NCBI GenBank assembly: GCA_027038805.1
Contig: JALWGO010000314.1
Coordinates: 1-6,483 of the forward strand
Source: Thermoprotei archaeon
GTDB lineage: Archaea; Thermoproteota; Thermoprotei_A; Sulfolobales; WANQ01
DNA length: 6,483 nt
Reading direction: 5' to 3'
Positions 5,994 through 6,483 of the stretch are shown piece after piece; within the stretch, counting starts at the first letter, position 1; every line of letters starts with the position of its first letter. Below the pieces are notes generated by a model. The model did not search any database. It was not told where the DNA came from and saw only the letters and a list, made by a program, of their open reading frames with translations. The position numbers and the translations under genes are program-made.

Positions 5994-6040
5994 CCCAGCC
6001 CCGGTTCGTCTAGGGGGTGTCTGAAGGGTGTCGCGGGCTA
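5881..6040 (+). ncRNA. Candidate structured non-coding RNA (GC-rich island), family not recognised
   Basis: Hand count gives 94 G+C in 160 bases (59%), against 30% and 27% in the 60 bases on each side. In AT-leaning hyperthermophiles such islands often mark stable RNA genes. On the plus strand GCTGGG (5904-5909) pairs with CCCAGC (5994-5999). Nested inside it, GGGTTCAGT (5911-5919) pairs with ACTGAGCCC (5976-5984) as nine pairs with one G-U. Inside that, ATCGGG (5922-5927) pairs with CCCGAT (5949-5954). The G-U becomes an A-C mismatch on the opposite strand, which favours a plus-strand transcript. A TATA-like box at 5846-5853 and the T-rich stretch at 6042-6068 could be its promoter and terminator. 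It does not look like tRNA, SRP RNA or RNase P RNA: the hallmark sequences are absent. It could also be a long leader of the downstream methyltransferase gene, or coding on the other strand. The ends are approximate. Confidence 0.35.
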
Positions 6041-6068
6041 GTTAATAGTTTGTTCATTAATGTTTTTA

Positions 6069-6083
6069 GGTGTTATATCTACT
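6069..6083 (+). promoter_or_regulatory. Possible TATA element for the methyltransferase gene
   Basis: GTTATAT at 6072-6078 lies in a 27% G+C stretch. A start of transcription about 25 bases on would fall near 6102, a short distance before the TTG codons at 6114 and 6126. If it is used, the in-frame ATG at 6060 would lie outside the message. This is weak evidence from position and composition. Confidence 0.3.
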
Positions 6084-6125
6084 CTTTTACTAAGTAGCAG
6101 GGTTATATGGGCCTTGGATATCACG

Positions 6126-6483
6126 TTGAGTGTTAAACGTGTTTTCGAGGAAATCGCTGTATCTTATGGTTACCTGAGGCGTCGTCTTTGGGCTCCAGTA
6201 GGAGTTGTTGTTAGGGGTCCAGGTGTTTATCTTGATGGGGGCTGTGGGCCGGGTCAGTACTCTCTTTATGTTGCTGAACGTTTTGGGGTGTGGGTTGTCT
6301 GCCTTGACCTTGCTTTCAACATGCTCGTGTTAGCGTTTAAGAGGGCTAGGCGTAGGGGTGTTGATGTTCTAGTAGACTTTGTTGAAGCGGATATGTCTAG
6401 TCTTCCTTTCCGCGGCAACGCTTTCATGGGGGGCTTCTATGTTGCTAGCCTACACCATAAGCCTTGGTGGATTGGTAGGTTGA
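6126..6483 (+). CDS. Class I SAM-dependent methyltransferase, 5' part, cut by the window end
   Basis: 119 residues are visible from the TTG at 6126, with no stop before the window ends. The SAM site shows motif I, L-D-G-G-C-G-P-G (36-43). The acidic residue ending the second strand is D61 in V-V-C-L-D-L-A. A-D-M-S-S-L-P-F (88-95) holds the adenine-contacting acid D89, and V-A-S-L-H-H-K-P lies at 106-113. The A-D-x-x-x-L-P-F and L-H-H features fit the COG2226/Trm9-like group, whose members methylate tRNA wobble uridine side chains or small molecules; the substrate cannot be told here. The motif IV strand reads A-F-M-G-G-F-Y-V and lacks the usual aspartate. The start is uncertain. TTG at 6126 begins right at the expected N-terminal helix (SVKRVFEEIA). 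TTG at 6114 and ATG at 6060 are in frame too, the latter adding a hydrophobic stretch without an SD. It is divergent from the acylphosphatase unit. Confidence 0.82.
   Translation, partial: MSVKRVFEEIAVSYGYLRRRLWAPVGVVVRGPGVYLDGGCGPGQYSLYVAERFGVWVVCLDLAFNMLVLAFKRARRRGVDVLVDFVEADMSSLPFRGNAFMGGFYVASLHHKPWWIGRL

Noticed and set aside
1..6483. CRISPR arrays, insertion sequences, attachment sites and transposase or toxin genes
   Set aside because: No regularly spaced repeats, terminal inverted repeats, target duplications or matching protein motifs were seen; the gene content looks like ordinary core chromosome.

Overview
The window looks like a hyperthermophilic crenarchaeon, most likely Desulfurococcales; the genus cannot be told from this sequence. 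The evidence is an archaeal-type geranylgeranyl reductase for ether-lipid saturation, an archaea-specific DUF2070 membrane protein, frequent ATA, AGG and AGA codons, TTG and GTG starts, Shine-Dalgarno (SD) cores of the GAGGTG/GGAGGT type, and TATA-like boxes instead of bacterial -35/-10 pairs.

Left part (1-3571): the 3' end of an unrecognised gene is followed after 15 bases by a geranylgeranyl reductase on the plus strand. This gene collides tail to tail, with a 9-base overlap, with a large minus-strand gene. That gene encodes a membrane protein of the DUF2070 family, which has several transmembrane helices and a histidine-rich soluble domain. If DUF2070 is a lipid hydrolase, as its COG name suggests, both genes act on membrane lipids; this link is an inference. 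The 95-base divergent gap 3477-3571 carries one shared TATA-like element flanked by short inverted repeats.

Middle part (3572-5187): three short genes of unknown function. They are a 113-residue alpha/beta protein (+), a 198-residue beta-rich protein (-), and a 127-residue protein (-) with a clear promoter and SD. They appear to be separate transcription units.

Right part (5188-6483): an acylphosphatase with both catalytic residues is followed on the minus strand by an 89-residue protein that I read as a cysteine-free thioredoxin-like fold. These two are probably co-transcribed. Divergent from them, the start of a class I SAM-dependent methyltransferase runs off the window end at 6483.

The most unusual part is the stretch between the acylphosphatase and the methyltransferase. 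Bases 5881-6040 are 59% G+C by hand count, while the adjoining 60 bases on either side are 30% (5821-5880) and 27% (6041-6100). The island can form a nested long-range stem on the plus strand, with a TATA-like box before it and a T-rich stretch after it. It also contains a 42-codon minus-strand reading frame that reads like a plausible small protein. It is either a structured non-coding RNA or a small gene, and neither can be assigned to a known family here.
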